DNA from: JBGPBY01 sp041481485
GTDB taxonomy: Bacteria > Acidobacteriota > Terriglobia > 20CM-2-55-15
Length of the DNA stretch: 15,824 nt
NCBI GenBank assembly: GCA_041481485.1
Contig: JBGPBY010000124.1
Location: forward strand, 1 to 15,824
Reading direction: 5' to 3'
Shown: one piece after another, positions 1 through 9,700 of the stretch
Numbering within the stretch: position 1 is the stretch's first letter
How the letters are laid out: each line of letters begins with the position of its first letter
Made by a program: the position numbers and the translations under genes
The notes under the pieces: generated by a model
Told to the model about the DNA's origin: nothing
The model's input: only the letters and a program-made list of their open reading frames with translations
Databases searched by the model: none

Positions 1-481
1 CACCGGCATATTCATAGACCATCATGATGGGGTTGGCGCCCGAAGATTGGATGATTTGGAACGGATAGGGCATATAGTTCGCCCGAGGCACACCCGGCAG
101 AAAGCATTTGAGTTCGGGATCCATCTTTTCAGGATCTGACGACTGGCGATTCTTGTAGTTTTCCAGTCTCTTCGCCAGAGCTTCCGGTCTGTATGGAATT
201 TCGCCGCCTTCAACCACGCTGCGACCCGGCGGTGTAGCCACGTATGTGCCGGCGGTTGTGATCTGTCCACTTGCCGCCGCATGATCCTGAAGATCCCAAT
301 TCGCCGTATTCAGCGCCTGCCATATTCCATTCAAATCCGGTCTGTTGTCTGCGGTGCGGGGTGCTCTATAGGTTGCTGCGGCGGGGCGAGTTTGCTGACC
401 CGCCCTTGAGGTCACCACAAATGTCAGACACCCCATCACAGCGATCATGATGAACATCACTCGTATATGCCGAATTCGCAT
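1..481 (-). CDS. Secreted protein of the acidobacterial 'RPDLNGIW' family, 3' part beyond window (partial)
   Basis: Reading the minus strand from an ATG at 481 gives 160 codons with no stop before the window edge, so this is the N-terminal part of a longer gene. Residues 1-28 form a signal peptide or anchor with a hydrophobic core (FIMIAVMGCLTFVV). An 'RPDLNGIW' motif follows at about residues 47-54, which is typical of a large, uncharacterised secreted family common in Acidobacteriota. Further on, a D-P-x-x-x-C-x-x-P block, then PYPFQIIQ and IMMVYEYAG, line up with DPQGFCLPP, PYPMEIL and IIMIYEGGA of the minus-strand gene at 14921-15697, so the two are related. The start is supported by a GGAG at about 492-495. 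The ATG lies one base beyond the stop of the small gene upstream, which implies translational coupling. The biochemical function is unknown. Confidence 0.85.
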   Translation of the reverse strand, partial: MRIRHIRVMFIMIAVMGCLTFVVTSRAGQQTRPAAATYRAPRTADNRPDLNGIWQALNTANWDLQDHAAASGQITTAGTYVATPPGRSVVEGGEIPYRPEALAKRLENYKNRQSSDPEKMDPELKCFLPGVPRANYMPYPFQIIQSSGANPIMMVYEYAG

Positions 482-482
482 C

Positions 483-686
483 CTATGAATCTCCTATTTT
501 GCGCGGTCCTTCAAACCTTCTTCCAGTCTGGGCTGCCGGTTGCGCAGCTGGCCTGCACTGCTGAGGTGCAGCCGCTGCGCCGCGACCCTGAGCTGTCGGG
601 GGCGTAACTTCCGCGGGCGCCTGGCCGAGAATGAACGCCGTTGCAGAAAACCACGACAAAATCACAGTCACAGATTTCAACTTCAT
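483..686 (-). CDS. Small secreted Ala/Gln-rich protein (67 aa)
   Basis: The preferred start is the ATG at 686, because a strong GGAGG (691-695) lies four bases upstream of it; an in-frame upstream ATG at 725 lacks this. The product has a clear signal peptide (MKLKSVTVILSWFSATAFILGQA), then a low-complexity Ala/Gln/Pro tail with one cysteine and a charged end (GRRFEGPRKIGDS). Its stop codon is separated by one base from the ATG of the next minus-strand gene, so the two are probably co-transcribed and translationally coupled. The 'QGRGAAAAPQQ' stretch resembles the 'QGRGGGGG' stretch after the signal peptide of the divergent gene at 831. No enzymatic domain is visible and I do not recognise a function. 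It could be a small envelope-associated partner of the neighbouring secreted proteins, or a leader-type ORF. Confidence 0.6.
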   Translation of the reverse strand: MKLKSVTVILSWFSATAFILGQAPAEVTPPTAQGRGAAAAPQQCRPAAQPAAQTGRRFEGPRKIGDS

Positions 687-707
687 ACGCCCTCCAGATG
701 GGCGGAT

Positions 708-735
708 GCTATATGTTTGCGGCAAGTCATCGCAA
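708..735 (-). promoter_or_regulatory. Candidate promoter for the minus-strand pair
   Basis: On the minus strand, TTGCGA (730-735) and TATAGC (708-713) are separated by 16 bases and sit just upstream of the GGAGG and ATG at 686. Each hexamer matches the sigma-70 consensus at four of six positions. The site is read by eye and is weak evidence on its own; the divergent gene order makes a promoter here likely. Confidence 0.3.
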
Positions 736-754
736 GTTCGTTCACACGCGAAAG

Positions 755-784
755 TTGGCTCTTGTCATTTGCCCAGCGTATGAT
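755..784 (+). promoter_or_regulatory. Candidate promoter for the 445-aa secreted protein gene
   Basis: TTGGCT (755-760) and TATGAT (779-784) are separated by 18 bases, and the second hexamer matches the -10 consensus at five of six positions. It lies about 46 bases before the ATG at 831, with a GAGGGG ribosome-binding site between. The -35 box is imperfect, so an activator or another sigma factor is possible. Confidence 0.35.
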
Positions 785-830
785 CTGGCATAAATTCACT
801 GAGAAACAACGACTGTGAGGGGAAACCGAA

Positions 831-2168
831 ATGAAAGCTAAACAATCTGTTCTTCTGTTTGCTGTCATTGCTCTGATCGTGTTCGTCCTTCTGCCGGCGA
901 TGACGCAATTCCCCACGACCATTTTCGCGCAACAAGGCGCACAGGTCGCCGCGCCAGCAGCAGTCCAGACCCCTGCGGCGGCAGGCGCTGCGCAGGGACG
1001 CGGCGGTGGTGGTGGTCGGGGTGGTGGCGGACGAGGCGGTGGTACGCCGATAATTGCCGGGCCACCGGCGGGAACGCAGCCTTTGCCAATCGATCTGTTT
1101 TCGTCGAAAAATTTTTATAAGGACGAGAAGGCTTGGTCGGATCCGCGGTATTTCCGGTGTAACACTCCGCGGCAGATTACTGATATCTGGACTCAGAGGC
1201 GTATCGGCGACAACCCTCCAACATCCGCTTCATGGGGCGACTGCACCGCGGATTATCCGCGAGAAAAGATCGTGAGTCCCTATCCTTATAAGACCGCCAG
1301 GGAACATTACGAGGCGTTGCTCGCGGCGGCGAAGAAAAAAGGCGGCCCGACTGTATACACGAAGGCAACCGTTCCAGACTGGGATGGGTACTACACGCGA
1401 ACCAATACGGAAGGCGAAGCGTGGATATGGGGACGAATCAACCAGGTCCCGACTATCCTGTCTTTGCTGACCCCCGAGTATCAAAAGCGCATGGTTCAGA
1501 TGAACTATCACGAGAGTGTAGACAATGCACCGCAATGGGAGGCTTCCTTCTGTTATCCGGAAGGCTTCATGCGCTGGTGGGCTGAAGCCTCGCAAGGCCA
1601 AAACTTCCACCTCATGATGAACGCATCTCAAGTGCAGTTCCTGTCTGGCATCGCTGCGAACTTCCTGCGGCAAGTTTTGATTGGGAAGGAACATGTGCAG
1701 AACGTCCCGCAGTGGTACGGAGAAACAGTCGGATTCTGGGATGGAGACACGCTGGTGACCTGGACCGCAAACGTTCAAGCCTGGACCTTGTCACATTCGA
1801 TGTTCGAATTCAGCGGAAAGATCGAGACAGTGGAAACCTACAAGGCTGCATACGATGCAGCCGGCAAGTTCATCGGAATGGATCACGAGGCAGTATTTTA
1901 TGATCCCGAAGCTTTCGTTCAGCCCTTGCATGGCACGGCGCGTTTTGTTCGGCAGGCGGACAACCCCACCCGGCGGTACACGTATATCGAATGTCTGAGC
2001 AATCTACGAAATGTGAATGGCCGGCCGTCGCAACTCACGGCCGCATCCGGCGAACGATTCATCGACTACTATGGGCGGCCGTGGGCTCAGAACTGGGAGA
2101 AGTATTTCGAAGTTGGTTGGGATAAGCCAGACAGTATTCCCGCGGAAATACTCGATGTGTTCAAATGA
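831..2168 (+). CDS. Secreted uncharacterised protein with Gly/Arg-rich linker (445 aa)
   Basis: The product is exported: residues 1-33 form a long hydrophobic signal peptide ending near IFA. A low-complexity Ala/Gln stretch follows, then a Gly/Arg-rich linker (about residues 56-71, QGRGGGGGRGGGGRGGG). The globular part contains paired cysteines and many aromatic residues. It ends with the motif VGFWDGDTLV at residues 300-309, shared with VGHWDGDTLV in the gene at 14921-15697, and with matching FC-x-P and M-x-x-S/Y blocks before it. It is therefore a long, diverged member of the same secreted family as the genes at both window edges. The start is supported by GAGGGG nine bases upstream. It is transcribed divergently from the small secreted gene. 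The function is not known; no catalytic signature is evident, and a ligand- or polymer-binding envelope role would be a guess. Confidence 0.92.
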   Translation: MKAKQSVLLFAVIALIVFVLLPAMTQFPTTIFAQQGAQVAAPAAVQTPAAAGAAQGRGGGGGRGGGGRGGGTPIIAGPPAGTQPLPIDLFSSKNFYKDEKAWSDPRYFRCNTPRQITDIWTQRRIGDNPPTSASWGDCTADYPREKIVSPYPYKTAREHYEALLAAAKKKGGPTVYTKATVPDWDGYYTRTNTEGEAWIWGRINQVPTILSLLTPEYQKRMVQMNYHESVDNAPQWEASFCYPEGFMRWWAEASQGQNFHLMMNASQVQFLSGIAANFLRQVLIGKEHVQNVPQWYGETVGFWDGDTLVTWTANVQAWTLSHSMFEFSGKIETVETYKAAYDAAGKFIGMDHEAVFYDPEAFVQPLHGTARFVRQADNPTRRYTYIECLSNLRNVNGRPSQLTAASGERFIDYYGRPWAQNWEKYFEVGWDKPDSIPAEILDVFK

Positions 2169-2713
2169 AGACTTTCCCGGCTCTCCCGGATGAAGCAAGT
2201 TCGCGCGAATCGAGCGTGACCAATTCGGCTTTACGAAGCCTCAATTGATCGGTCAGTTCCTTCATTGTGTCTTGTCAAAAAGTGAGTTTCTGCGTTTTTC
2301 GAGATGAGTACGCATTGCCCTGGATGCGCTGAAACGAAGTCGGAGATTTAACATCGTTGACCTCGCGAGCGGATGGAAGATCGACTTCATCATTCGCAAG
2401 AACCGGCCCTTCAGCCTCATCGAATTCGACCGCCGATTTCAAATTACCTTTGAGGGGCTGTCGATTCTAAATTAAAGGGACAACCTGCGGAATTCCCCGG
2501 CGCTTGACCGAAAACTTCAGCTTCTTACCCCTCCTACGAAGTTGATAGGGCCATATTTCAATCTGGTAGAAATCGCCGACTTTCTTTCATTTCTCTGGTG
2601 TAAAGGCTACTCACTTCCTGGTCGTTGGTCGGACCTTCGTTCTGAAACTTGATTCTTGCCTTTCCTATTCGAAACTGTTTTGATTTACGCCGCCAATTCC
2701 TGAGGAACATGTC
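2169..2713. other. 545-bp interval without an intact gene
   Basis: No open frame here has a credible start, ribosome-binding site and protein-like composition. The middle (about 2283-2475) holds a decayed coding fragment described separately. The rest (2169-2280 and 2476-2713) is slightly more AT-rich than the flanking genes and shows no strong terminator, tRNA or clear sigma-70 promoter by eye. The promoter of the thioredoxin-Rhs unit must lie in its 3' part, because the next gene begins at 2714. Confidence 0.6.
2308..2475 (+). pseudogene. Fragment of a nucleotidyltransferase-like protein gene
   Basis: The plus frame from 2308 to the TAA at 2473-2475 reads as a protein fragment with FNIVDLASGWKIDFIIRKNR followed by PFSLIEFDRR. 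This block resembles, from memory, a widespread small nucleotidyltransferase-like (AbiEii/MNT-type) family with 'FN-I/V-I/V-D-x-x-x-GWK-I/V-D-L/F-I-x-RK-x-RPFS-x-x-EF-x-RR'. Here there is no start codon in frame, because a TGA lies at 2305-2307. The preceding frame (FRDEYALP, ending near 2319) seems to continue the same protein, as if one frameshift had occurred. The reading stops soon after 'FEGLSI', where intact members continue for tens of residues. I read it as the central remnant of a broken gene. The family name is from pattern memory only. Confidence 0.42.
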
Positions 2714-3727
2714 ATGTTGTTTTTGTTGACGCAGATTATCCTTGGCGCAATGTTTGGAACAGCGGCTTTGGCGAAGTGCCTCGACCGCAACGCGACGCGA
2801 CGAGTTGTCGAATCGCTCTACTCATCCGTACGGGTTGCCGGCCATGCCGTATGGATGCTGCCGGCTTTAGAGTTTGCCCTCGCAGCCGCCCTTCTTGTTG
2901 ACTCGATATTTCCAATTGCTGCATTTACAGCTTCGGGAGTTCTTGTTCTCTTTAGCTTCATACTCGCGCGGGAAAAACTGGCAAATCGGGAAATCGAGTG
3001 TGCGTGCTTTGGCGCTCTCATGCATACACGCGCATCGTGGGCGGCGGTTGCGCGAAATAGTGTGCTGGCATTGTTGGCGCTGCTCGGTGGTATAACGCAG
3101 ATTGCAACACATGCTATCCGTCCATACGGGCTCACGAAGCCCGTAGCAGTACTACTCGTGATCTCGATTATAGCCAGCGCAATGGCAATCATGCTGGCTC
3201 TGGAGAATCGGTCGCTTCGATTGACTCAGGCAGCTTCGGGTGTTGCCGTGGCGAAGGGAATCGCGACGGGCGTTCCGGCCCCGGATTTCTCATTGCCCGC
3301 CACGGACGGCTCGTTGCTGTCTCTGGCGAATGCGCGTAAGAGCCGGCTTCCCGTTTTACTCGTTTTTCTCGATCCAGTTTGCCGCCCCTGCCGCAGACTT
3401 GCACCGCTTGTTGCACAGTGGCAGAGCCGGCTCGCGGATCGAATTACCGTAGTTGTCCTGAGCCGCGGTTCGCAGGAAGCCAATCTCGCACTTGCTCGCG
3501 AGTTTGGTTTGCGACCCATCGCGATCCAGCGTGATTTCGAAGTGGCCGCAGCCTTTGGTTTCCGCGGAACTCCCAGCGGTATTTTGATTGACGCCAACGG
3601 CCGGGTGATGCATTCCCCAGCCCAGGGAGGGGATGCCATTATTGAACTCTTTCGGTCCGCGTCGGACCGGCACACAACCGATGCCTCCGAAATGCTGGCA
3701 AGTGCGGCTGGGGCAAATGCGCGGTGA
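2714..3727 (+). CDS. MauE/DoxX-like membrane protein fused to TlpA-like thioredoxin domain
   Basis: The N-terminal half (about residues 1-165) is a polytopic membrane domain with hydrophobic segments near 3-20, 45-60, 62-85, 112-128 and 143-164. It contains the C-x-C-F-G motif (C96, C98, F99, G100) typical of the MauE family, whose members assist disulfide-rich periplasmic proteins such as the methylamine dehydrogenase small subunit. The C-terminal half (about 186-320) is a redoxin/TlpA domain: APDFSLPATDG entry, FLDPVCRPC with active-site C223 and C226, and a cis-proline motif GTPSG (P287). The fusion looks like a self-contained electron relay from membrane to periplasmic thioredoxin, used to make or repair disulfides. 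Start: GAGG at 2702-2705, eight bases before the ATG; the ATG at 2709 is out of frame. It ends 12 bp before the Rhs gene, in the same frame, so the two form an operon. No mau genes are present. Confidence 0.92.
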   Translation: MLFLLTQIILGAMFGTAALAKCLDRNATRRVVESLYSSVRVAGHAVWMLPALEFALAAALLVDSIFPIAAFTASGVLVLFSFILAREKLANREIECACFGALMHTRASWAAVARNSVLALLALLGGITQIATHAIRPYGLTKPVAVLLVISIIASAMAIMLALENRSLRLTQAASGVAVAKGIATGVPAPDFSLPATDGSLLSLANARKSRLPVLLVFLDPVCRPCRRLAPLVAQWQSRLADRITVVVLSRGSQEANLALAREFGLRPIAIQRDFEVAAAFGFRGTPSGILIDANGRVMHSPAQGGDAIIELFRSASDRHTTDASEMLASAAGANAR

Positions 3728-3739
3728 TCGGAGGCATCG

Positions 3740-6700
3740 ATGAAAAATGAAAAGCGCTCTGATTTTGAGGAATTGGTTCCGGGGCTGATCGTCATCGCCG
3801 CAGAGGATTTTCATCGCGCTTTCGAAGCCGCGAGTCGCAAGCACGAGGGCTCCCGCGAAATCATACATCCGGTCGATGCGATGACGGGCACGAGCGCTGC
3901 GAGGATCGCGGGAATCGCGAATGCTCCAGGCACGCTGGGACTCACGGCCACAATCCACGCTGATCGCACGCCGCAGCAATTTTCAGGAAACATTTTCGCA
4001 CTCGCCCGCAATCCGGTTTTTGAAGATGGCGTACGCCGTGTGGTTGTTACTGAATACGACATCGTCGCTATCGAATTGACTGGAGTGGCAACGTGGCTCG
4101 GCCGCGATGCTCGCTTTGAAATAGATCTCGAGGGAACTTCGAAGTCCGGGCGCTGTTGTGGACCGGAAACTATTTGTGTTCCCGTGCAACCGGATCCGGA
4201 AGGGCCAATTCTTCATGACTCCGAAAGGGTGGCCGTCGCACCTGAAGCGCGGGGTTACCCGAGCCGTTCCAACGATGGCTCTCCGTCCGTGACGTTGTTT
4301 TCGTACGGTGGCTCTTTCGGTGGCATCGATCCAGATCCACGCGGTGGTTTCGGAGGACGTGTTCCGGTTCCCACTCCGATGGACTGCACCATGGTGCACG
4401 ATCGCGGCTGCGGAATTGCCAAGCCGATGTGCGACCCCGGCGACGCGGGTTTTACTCCAAACGACGACGGCAGCGCCGATATTCCTGTGGGTTCAAATCC
4501 GTGCGGCCGAGGCTTCTCCTGGCCGGCGCATGGCCGCGACGTTCCTGAAATCTGCCAGCAGATAACCATTGCTGAAACCATCGAGGAAAAATGTTTCGGT
4601 TGGCACGGATCGTTTGAGGAACCCTGGGCCGCGAACAACTACCGGCCGAAGTTTTGCAATGTGGCGAGGGCATTGCCGGGATCGATTTGTGCTCCAGACG
4701 CAAGCAGCGATCCGGTGATCCGAAACGCGATGTTGCAACTGCAGGCGGGCTGGATTCCCGGTCAGGAAGCGCATCACTGCGAGTCGACGGGGCAAGGCCG
4801 TGGTATCGAGCAGTGCGTCGACTGCGACTCCACGGGTAATTGCAACGAGCGGCTGGTGGTTCCTAAAATCGATCCGGCCCTCGTTGTAGTTGGGGACGTT
4901 TGCAAACGGGGAGACGGCAGTTCGTGCGATTCTTCGAGCGCGACCGACGATCTCAAGGCTGCCGGAAAAGCCATTGCCGATTTTTTTAAAGCGGTCGGCA
5001 GCGCTATCGCCAGCGCCGCGACAGCTATTGGCAGCGCAATCGCATCGCTGTTCTCCAGTTCGTCCTCTCCCACCAGCACGACGTCTTCAAGAACGAGTCC
5101 TGGCGGTCCTGACAGTGGCGGCGGCAATCCCAATCCTCCTTCAACCGCGCCCCGTCCCCCTTTCCAGGGCGGTACCCAATCCACGAACCTCGTCAATCGA
5201 TCGACACGCGCCGGTGACCCGGTTGAGTTGGGAGATGGCGCTCTTTATGTCGAGCACGTCGATTTGTCGTTCGGGGGGCCGGTCCGCCGATTCGAATTTC
5301 GAAAGATATATCGATCCACAAGCCGCGAACGTTCGAGTATGGGTTCCAATTGGAGCCACAACTGGGACGTTTGGCTCGAGCCATTGACCGAGGACACGAT
5401 TCCTCCATGGCTTTCTCCCTGGTGCGCCGGAGCTCCGGGACTGACCACCGCTGTTCTCCTACACAATAGCGATGGCAGCGCCGACCTTTTCCTGCTCGAC
5501 ATCTCGACACAGGTGTACTTGCCTCATGCGGGAACTACAGACACCCTGGCTCAGACTGTTTCTGGAGGCTGGGCGCGCCGTTCACCGGACGGCAGAATCC
5601 TCGAATTCGACAGTGACGGTTACCTCATACGCGATCGCGATCGGTTTGGGAACGGTTTTACCGTTACATACGAACCAACGCCTCTTGGAAGGTTGTTCAA
5701 TTACTACTGCGCTCGCGCCCAACTCACGGCGCGAAATGAAACGCTCGCCTCGCGCCGAAATGCACTGTTGGCCTGGCTCGTCGGAGCCGCTCCACGTCCT
5801 CCTTTCGATCCCGGAGGATGGACAGTTTCCGCAGGAGACTTCCCACCGCCTGCCGATCCCGTGCTTGCTGCGGAACTGGCATACGCGCGGGATTACCTTA
5901 TCTATCTGGCCGGTTTTCAATCTTGTCCGGACAGTATCGACGGCCGCCGAAAAAAGCGGGCAACACGCGTCACCGACGACGTTCAGCGAACCCTCGATTT
6001 CGAATACTTCACTGCTACAGGCTACGCCGCCAATCCGGGTCCGCCCGCATTCGCGGCTTCGCCGCATGCCGGACTGCTTTCGAAAGTAAGCGGGCCTGCC
6101 GGTACTAGCGTCGCATTCGAATACGCCCGTCCGCAGGGATATCCTACCGCACTGAATGAATCGTTTCTCGTTCACAGTATTCGTCATGACACATTGACTG
6201 GCGCTGGGATACGGCCCGCACCGGATCGCGAATATCGGTTTAGCTACCAGTGGCCGGGCGGTCTCACGGAATCGTATGACAAATATGCGGCCGTCGTTCA
6301 GACACGCTATCTCGACTACTTTTCCACTTTCGTGGGTTGTAGATACGACGAGGTGTTGATGTGCGGCGACGGGAAAAAACATTTGAATGGTCCTAAGATC
6401 GCAGCTGGCAATCCAGCCGCGCTGGCGGCAATGGCTTCGGATACTTATGTTTCCGACGTTGCCGACAACCTGATCCTGATCACGATGAACGGACAGGTCG
6501 AGGTTGAAAGCCGGTACCCGGCAGATCCGTTCGATTTGCAGTTCGACCGCGTGGTCACTCAACGCTCCGGCAGTTCATATGCGGTAGCGCCTCCGCTTCC
6601 GCCGACAACAGATGCACCCGGCGACAACTGGACTACGGCATTGCCGAAGTCCGTATTGGAATACGTGGAAGCGGGCCCTGACGGTTGGAGTGATGGCACG

Positions 6701-9700
6701 GACCGTTTCCTGCCGCAAGCGATACGGGATCGGTATCCGCTGGAAGTCATCCCGCCCTCGGACGGGAGCACGCCGATCCCTCCGGTTTCTGGGCACGGCG
6801 GGCCGAACTCCTGCGATTTCGCAGCGATGGAAGATTTTCGGCGCAAGCTGCCAGGCTACCGAGCAACGATCCCCTATTTCGATGTACCTCCTCCACAGCG
6901 TCAACGTCCAGGAACCGTGGCGACAATCCGATTGCTCCGAACACCGTTGACGCGGAGTCAACTTATCGCGGCGCAAGTGGGAGACCCGACTCACAACGAC
7001 AACATCTCGACGCTAAATGCAAATCCGGCAAATCCGTTTCAACCTTTCGTTGTCCGTGTAGCCGGACGCCGGCAGGCGATCGCAGCAAACGCGAACCGCA
7101 TCTGCGGATGGGTTCGCAGAATCGATCGCGATGGCGTCACACACTACTCGGGCATCAACTATCGCGGCCAGTTACTGGTGGACGCAGTAGATGAAGGAGC
7201 ACCAAGAGGATTTGTATTCACCGAATGGATATACAACGCCGATGGAATGGTCGTTGAAGACCGGCGTCCGACAGCTTCGAGCAGCCCATGGCAATTCAGC
7301 GACGGGCGAACGCTCTATCATTACGACGACATCGATCCGACTGGCAACCGCGGGTGGAATGGCTGGCTGCCTGCCTTTTGGGCGCGCCGGAAGAATCTTC
7401 TCCGGATTGAAATTCAGGCTCCTGCTGGCAGTGTGGTCGACGACACTGAATCTGGAACGTTCGTAAATAGCTTCGGCCGCTACCACTCTTTTGTATATGA
7501 ACCGCTGTTCAATCAGCTCCTTTCAAACGTGGAAGGCAGTGTTGAACAAAAATCCGCCGGTTTGGGCCGGGGGACGACCTATGTGGACGTGCCTCAACGC
7601 CGGACCGATCGCGTTTTTGATTACCAGGAACTTTCAGCCGCCGTACCCGACAACGATCCCATTTCGATCTGGCCGGTTCTGGAGCAGCTTCAGCCATGGG
7701 GCTTTCATTGGCTACGTAACAATGCGAACGCATTTGCTGCTCAACTCCCGGTTGCGCTGCTCGGCATGGATGTTAATGGCGATGAATCCTTCGGAAACCG
7801 CTTCGCCACAACCAACGCGGACCGAGCCCTCGGTGCAGTTGTCGCCATTGTTGAGTCGCGACCCGGCGCCTCCAATTCCGAGCAGGGTTGGCTTTTTTCG
7901 TGGACGCCACACGGACAACTCGGCCGGATCGACGGTCCCGACGGTGAAGTCATCGTCCATGAATACTACCCGTCCGATCCTGCGCAACTCCCAGGACCAT
8001 TCGGAAGCGGCAACGCTCCAGCGGCGGGTCAGTCCGACGTGGGATTCACAGGAATGCTGGCAAAGATCTCCCGCCGCATCGCGCGTCCCAACTATCCGGA
8101 AACCGGCCCACCGGAGCCGCCGAATGAGGATCTTTCGGGCCCGTATCAATGGCTGCTGGCGAGGGGGGAGCCTCTGGCCGCCCTCAACGCCCTGGGTCTT
8201 CCGCAGGAAATGGTGGATGACATTGTCGCGACAATTGGTGCCCAGCCAACCGACGGGTCATCGGCGGTGTCGTATGCATACAACGTTGCCGGGTATGTGA
8301 CATCAACGCGAACGGCTGCCGGAGTAACAACGGCTGTCACCGATCCCGACGGCCGCAGCATGGTCACAACCGATCCGACCGGAGTCCGCGCTGAAGTCGA
8401 TTTCGACGCATTTGGTAATGCAATTACAGAGCGGCGTTTCGACGCAGTGGGAACCCAATGCGGCCAGACGCAGCGGACCTTCGATGAAGAAGGACGGCTG
8501 TTGACCGAGTGTCGGGCCACGGTCCCCAACGGCTGCAACTCCGGCTTCCCCGATGAATCCGCCAATTTCAGCAATCAATACTGGCCAGAGGGAAAACTAT
8601 TCCAGTCCGTCGATCCCGAGGGATTGCGTTCGCGATATTTCTATGACACACGCGGGCGAGTGACGCGAATCGAATCTTCAGGCAATGTGGCTGCGGCCGG
8701 TACTGGACGCATTCTGATCAACGGCTACGATGTCGATGGCCTAAGAATTTCGAGCAAGTGGACTTCTTCCAGTGGAAACGAGTCTCTTAGTGAGTCGATC
8801 ACTTACGATGGACTTGGACGAATCAGAAATCTTACCGACCGTCGTGGAATACAGTGGCAGTATGCCTGGTCACGACGTGATCTTGGAACGGGCCTGCGGC
8901 GCACGGACGAGCCGTATGGTCAGCCCGTGGCGTCGACGCCGATTTGGGAAGTTCGACGATTCTACGATGATCACGGCGGTTTTTCGCGAGAGACGACCAG
9001 CGGTATCGTCACAGGCCGATATTCCCGGACCGCAGCCGGAGCGATCACTTCCTTCTCTTCCGACGGCCGCGGAGTGCAATGGAGAGTCTATGATCTTCTG
9101 GGCCGACTGGTCTGGAGCCGGGACGCGGACGGCACTCAGTCTGTAATAACACGTCGAGAGATGCCGGCGCGCGTCTGGAATGCTGCGATCCGCCTCCCCA
9201 TAAACGGTCCGGGCGAAACCATTGCAACGAAATCCTCACTGGATGCCAATGGCAGAACAGTTGGCGTCACGCGCGTTGCTACCGGGCTCGCCATTTCTCG
9301 CACCTGGGTTCGCGACGCGATGGGACTTCCGATTCGAATGGATGGCCCCCTGGACGATTCGATAATCACCGAGCGGAACTGGCTGGGTTGGCCGATTCGC
9401 GTCACGAGGCAACCGCGGAATGGCCGGCGATCATCGACGACGTATGCCTACAACAGGCGGGGAGCCTTGCGCCTCACGGCAGATCCGGAAGGGCAACGCC
9501 TCGAGTTGGACTACAACGATTTTGGTGAAATTTCTCAGCGCCGGTTGTCAGGACAGCCACCGGTTACCGAATCGTGGTCACGCGATGGGCTCGGGCGTAT
9601 TGAACGGCATCGCATGGGCGCTTTAGTCGTGCGTAATACCTACGACGTACGCGGCGACCTGGGGCTCGTGGAGCTGGAAGAATTGGGAACCTGGCAAACC

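Noticed and set aside
996..1043. Gly-codon-rich stretch as a possible DNA repeat or CRISPR-like array
   Set aside because: The GGC/GGT-rich bases are simply the coding sequence for the Gly/Arg-rich linker of the secreted protein; there are no spacers or regular repeat units.
2476..2713. Possible insertion sequence remnant or group II intron in the gene-poor interval
   Set aside because: No terminal inverted repeats, transposase-like peptide or intron domain structure could be recognised on either strand.
3725..3727. TGA as a selenocysteine or programmed readthrough codon joining the two genes
   Set aside because: A good GGAGG ribosome-binding site and ATG follow directly, and no selenocysteine insertion-like hairpin is evident; kept only as a low-interest observation.
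5582..6562. Minus-strand open frame of 326 codons inside the Rhs gene
   Set aside because: It overlaps the continuous Rhs frame, has no ribosome-binding site or protein-like motifs, and its composition is that of an antisense shadow.
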